Origin: Candidatus Latescibacterota bacterium
GTDB taxonomy: Bacteria > Latescibacterota > UBA2968 > UBA8231
Direction of reading: 5' to 3'
DNA: 7,861 nucleotides
Assembly: GCA_021295675.1 (NCBI GenBank)
Contig: JAGWBY010000005.1
Location: forward strand, 71,931-79,791
This document shows positions 6,440 through 7,861 of this stretch, piece after piece; the first letter of the stretch is position 1; each line of letters starts with the position of its first letter. A model generated the notes under the pieces. That model was not told the origin of the DNA. It saw only the letters and a list, made by a program, of their open reading frames with translations, and made no database searches. A program made the position numbers and the translations under genes.

Positions 6440-6549
6440 TTATGGTATGCGGTCGAGAGGGCTGTGATATTCACGGTCCGTTGTGGACAGGTTCCACACT
6501 CGGCTGCGTTTTTTTTGCAACGAATGACACCCCGCATCCTAGGAAAAGT
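6435..6549 (+). other. Leader of the DUF3800 transcript with small hairpins and a T8 tract
   Basis: The predicted leader holds a palindrome GTGA-TAT-TCAC (6464-6474), then two mutually exclusive hairpins: GTCC/GGAC (6476-6479 with 6485-6488) and TGTGGA/TCCACA (6482-6487 with 6493-6498). A run of eight T follows at 6509-6516, ten bases after the second stem. The arrangement recalls an attenuator, but the T run is too far from the stem for a standard terminator. An in-frame ATG at 6442 would extend the protein by 36 residues. That stretch (MVCGREGCDIHG...) does not resemble the family and lacks a ribosome binding site, so I treat it as untranslated. Confidence 0.4.
6541..6544 (+). promoter_or_regulatory. 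Ribosome binding site of the DUF3800 gene
   Basis: AGGA followed by 5 bases (AAAGT) and ATG 6550. It decides the start in favour of MYLAYVDGSG, where family similarity begins, over the upstream in-frame ATG at 6442. Confidence 0.75.
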
Positions 6550-7326
6550 ATGTATCTCGCTTATGTTGACGGGTCTGGCTCGGTCAAAAATCCGAACGAG
6601 AAGTATTTCATTCTCGGTGGTATTTCCGTATTTGAGCGCCAAATATTTCATTTGATTAAACGCATCGATGAATTCATTGAGTCTTTGAACCTTGGACCTC
6701 CTGAAGAGATAGAACTTCATGCCAGTGTTATGGCAAACGGTAGGGAGAAGCCTTGGAAGGGGGTTCCACGGAGAGTGCGCCTACAAATTATCGAAAATGC
6801 TCTGGAAATTATCCAAGAAAGCCACCAGAGCGTTAGTCTGTTTGCTATTGCGGTTCACAAGGCACAACGCGCACCCAATGACCCGGTTGAATACGCTTTT
6901 GAAGAGATATGCAATCGTTTTAATCTTCAGCTACAGCGCATCTATTATCGAGCAAGAAAAAAGGAAGAAGGAAAGCATCGTGGCCTTGTCATCATGGATA
7001 AGTCGAGCTATGAGAGCGCACTTCAAAGCCTTGCCCGTATATTTCGCGTTCAGGGGACGCGGTGGGGGAATCTCCGCAATTTAGCGGAAGTCCCATTGTT
7101 CGTCGATTCGCAGGCTTCGCGAATTATCCAGATTGCCGATCTTGTTGCTTGGGCTGTTTGGCGTAGATACGAATTTCAGGATACCAGATACTTTGACAAA
7201 ATCGTCTCTAGGTTCGATTCTGAAGGAGGCGTTTTGCACGGGCTTGTTCATTTTGGTCCCAAGGACGAAAATTGCCACTGCCCCGCGTGCCTCTCGCGCG
7301 CTGTCCGTGATGCGACGGTCCAATAA
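6550..7326 (+). CDS. DUF3800 domain-containing protein with Cys-rich tail
   Basis: A 258-residue soluble protein with the DUF3800 hallmarks: the opening strand YLAYVDGSGS at 2-11 (family usually Y-x-D-E-S-G, with D7 the conserved acid), YFILGGISV at 19-27, the IELHAS motif at 54-59, HRGLVIMDKSS at 143-153 (D150) and the C-terminal VDSQASRIIQIADLVAWAVWRR at 185-206 (D197). The spaced acids fit the RNase H-like fold proposed for this family, whose biochemical role is not settled; members often sit in phage, toxin-antitoxin or defence neighbourhoods. Odd points: Gly replaces the usual Glu in the first motif (residue 8), and the tail CHCPAC at 242-247 could bind a metal. The gene is visibly more AT-rich, with different codon choice (many T- and A-ending codons), than all its neighbours and has its own promoter and terminator. 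I infer horizontal acquisition. It stands alone; no antitoxin or partner gene is adjacent. Confidence 0.88.
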   Translation: MYLAYVDGSGSVKNPNEKYFILGGISVFERQIFHLIKRIDEFIESLNLGPPEEIELHASVMANGREKPWKGVPRRVRLQIIENALEIIQESHQSVSLFAIAVHKAQRAPNDPVEYAFEEICNRFNLQLQRIYYRARKKEEGKHRGLVIMDKSSYESALQSLARIFRVQGTRWGNLRNLAEVPLFVDSQASRIIQIADLVAWAVWRRYEFQDTRYFDKIVSRFDSEGGVLHGLVHFGPKDENCHCPACLSRAVRDATVQ

Positions 7327-7341
7327 GCCCACTTTTCCATT

Positions 7342-7417
7342 TTAGACGGCGTTACCGCTTCGTCTCGTAGCGGAGTTCGATATTCAGATCGACTCTTTTT
7401 TATCAGATGCCGTCTAA
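7342..7417. repeat. 9-bp perfect inverted repeat enclosing the terminator
   Basis: TTAGACGGC (7342-7350) and GCCGTCTAA (7409-7417) are exact reverse complements 58 bases apart. Between them lie CCGCT/AGCGG (7355-7359 with 7369-7373) and the terminator hairpin, so the RNA could fold as a closed three-way junction of about 76 nt. It does not fold as a tRNA: two arms only and no T-loop. It may be a small mobile-element remnant, a structured 3' end, or the edge of an inserted cassette. Confidence 0.55.
7373..7401 (+). terminator. Intrinsic terminator of the DUF3800 gene
   Basis: GAG-(T bulge)-TCGAT (7373-7381) pairs with ATCGA-CTC (7388-7395) over the loop ATTCAG, eight base pairs with one bulged T, directly followed by six T (7396-7401). 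It lies 46 bases past the stop codon. Stem GC content is moderate, so efficiency may be moderate. Confidence 0.65.
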
Positions 7418-7525
7418 CTGCTTGTATCTGGACCGCGCGTGCCCTGCGCTGAAAGTGCCGACAGTGCCCCACGCCCGAGACCCAGCATCTGGTATCGCCG
7501 CAGTTCCAACCCGGCCCCAAATGAC

Positions 7526-7554
7526 TTGCGCCCCGTAGCCCAAGCAAATAGTAT
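7526..7554 (+). promoter_or_regulatory. Possible weak promoter of the right-hand reductase gene
   Basis: TTGCGC (7526-7531), 17 bases, then TAGTAT (7549-7554), overlapping TATAGA (7552-7557). The hexamers match consensus poorly (3/6 and 4/6). The rest of 7418-7596 is high-GC sequence with no recognisable gene; nothing else is supported there. Confidence 0.25.
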
Positions 7555-7596
7555 AGACCGCGACCCAGCAGACGCCGCCAAACACAGGGAAGAGAC

Positions 7597-7861
7597 ATGA
7601 AGAAAAAACTTTTCATCACCGGTGCCGCCGGCAAAGTCGGATCCGGCCTGCGCCGTCACCTCAAAGACCGCTACGACTTTCGCCTGCTCTTCCATCGCAA
7701 CATCCCCGAGGTCGAACCAAACGACGAAATCGTAGTCTCCGACCTCGCCAACTTCGAGAACATGGTCGAGGCCTGCGAAGGTATCGACACCATCGTCCAC
7801 CTCGGCATCGCCATCGTCCAGCGGGGCTATCCGCGCACGCGCTACAACCAGATGATCATGG
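7597..7861 (+). CDS. NAD(P)-dependent epimerase/dehydratase family protein, N-terminal part (uronate dehydrogenase-like)
   Basis: The first 88 codons of an extended short-chain dehydrogenase, cut by the right edge of the window. It starts at ATG 7597 with AGGGA (7586-7590) six bases upstream. Visible: the Rossmann dinucleotide motif KKLFITGAAGKVGSGLRRHL at 3-22 with G-x-x-G-x-x-G, an acidic segment EPNDEIVVSDLANFENM at about 40-56 where the nucleotide's adenine is usually contacted, and CEGIDTIVHLGIA at 60-72, the family's strand-4 block. The spacing and the wording GAAG-VGS, RYD-RL and DL-NFENM resemble uronate dehydrogenases, which oxidise hexuronates to aldarolactones. The catalytic Y-x-x-x-K lies outside the window, so the substrate is inferred only weakly. 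High-GC codon use returns here after the AT-rich DUF3800 unit. Confidence 0.88.
   Translation, partial: MKKKLFITGAAGKVGSGLRRHLKDRYDFRLLFHRNIPEVEPNDEIVVSDLANFENMVEACEGIDTIVHLGIAIVQRGYPRTRYNQMIM

Noticed and set aside
6464..6474. GTGATATTCAC as a CRP-type site
   Set aside because: The half-sites are separated by 3 bases rather than 6, so it does not fit that operator; kept only as part of the leader structure.
6442..6549. 36-codon N-terminal extension of the DUF3800 protein
   Set aside because: Family similarity starts at the ATG at 6550, which has AGGA at good spacing; the extension has none of the family's sequence and no ribosome binding site.
7342..7417. Folded region after the DUF3800 gene as a tRNA gene
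   Set aside because: The outer stem has 9 pairs and only two inner arms; there is no T-loop GGTTC-type arm, no proper anticodon arm and no CCA end.
7414..7800. Minus-strand open frame of 128 codons at the right end
   Set aside because: It overlaps the well-supported reductase start and has no motif; a shadow frame.

Overview
The window reads as a high-GC chromosome fragment from a Gram-negative (diderm) bacterium. The clearest evidence is a TonB-dependent outer-membrane receptor with an N-terminal carboxypeptidase-regulatory-like domain. The mix of a DegT-type aminotransferase, an HpcH/HpaI aldolase, a uronate-dehydrogenase-like reductase and this receptor would suit an environmental heterotroph with broad catabolic capacity, for example one known mainly from metagenomes. 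The phylum cannot be fixed from this sequence.

Layout: bases 1-2330 are a leftward (minus-strand) cluster read as DegT/DnrJ/EryC1-type aminotransferase, then HpcH/HpaI aldolase, then an N-terminal gene fragment that runs off the left edge. The aminotransferase is split into two frames by a +1-type lesion at a CCCC tract (plus strand GGGG, 1925-1928). Bases 2331-2447 are a divergent intergenic region. Two plus-strand membrane genes follow: an MFS exporter with a TTG start (2448-3707) and a TonB-dependent receptor (3797-6316). The receptor stops at a TAG, but the same frame continues for 15 codons into a textbook last beta-strand ending in Phe and then a TAA (6362-6364). This looks like a TGG-to-TAG nonsense change.

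Bases 6365-7417 form a visibly AT-richer, self-contained unit: a near-consensus sigma70 promoter (TTGACA-17 bp-TACAAT) overlapped by small palindromes, a leader of about 115 nt, a DUF3800 protein (6550-7326) with a Cys-rich tail, and an intrinsic terminator inside a 9-bp inverted repeat. It looks acquired, and DUF3800 proteins are often seen near phage, toxin or defence genes. At the right edge (7597-7861) the high-GC background resumes with the start of an NAD(P)-dependent epimerase/dehydratase-type protein.

How the genes work together: the leftward cluster is probably a small metabolic operon of unknown substrate. The MFS exporter and the receptor could act on one small molecule, such as a siderophore, but only proximity and MFS subfamily resemblance suggest this. 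The most notable signals are the two different coding lesions in long, otherwise intact genes and the compact DUF3800 cassette. No CRISPR array, rRNA, tRNA or transposase was seen.
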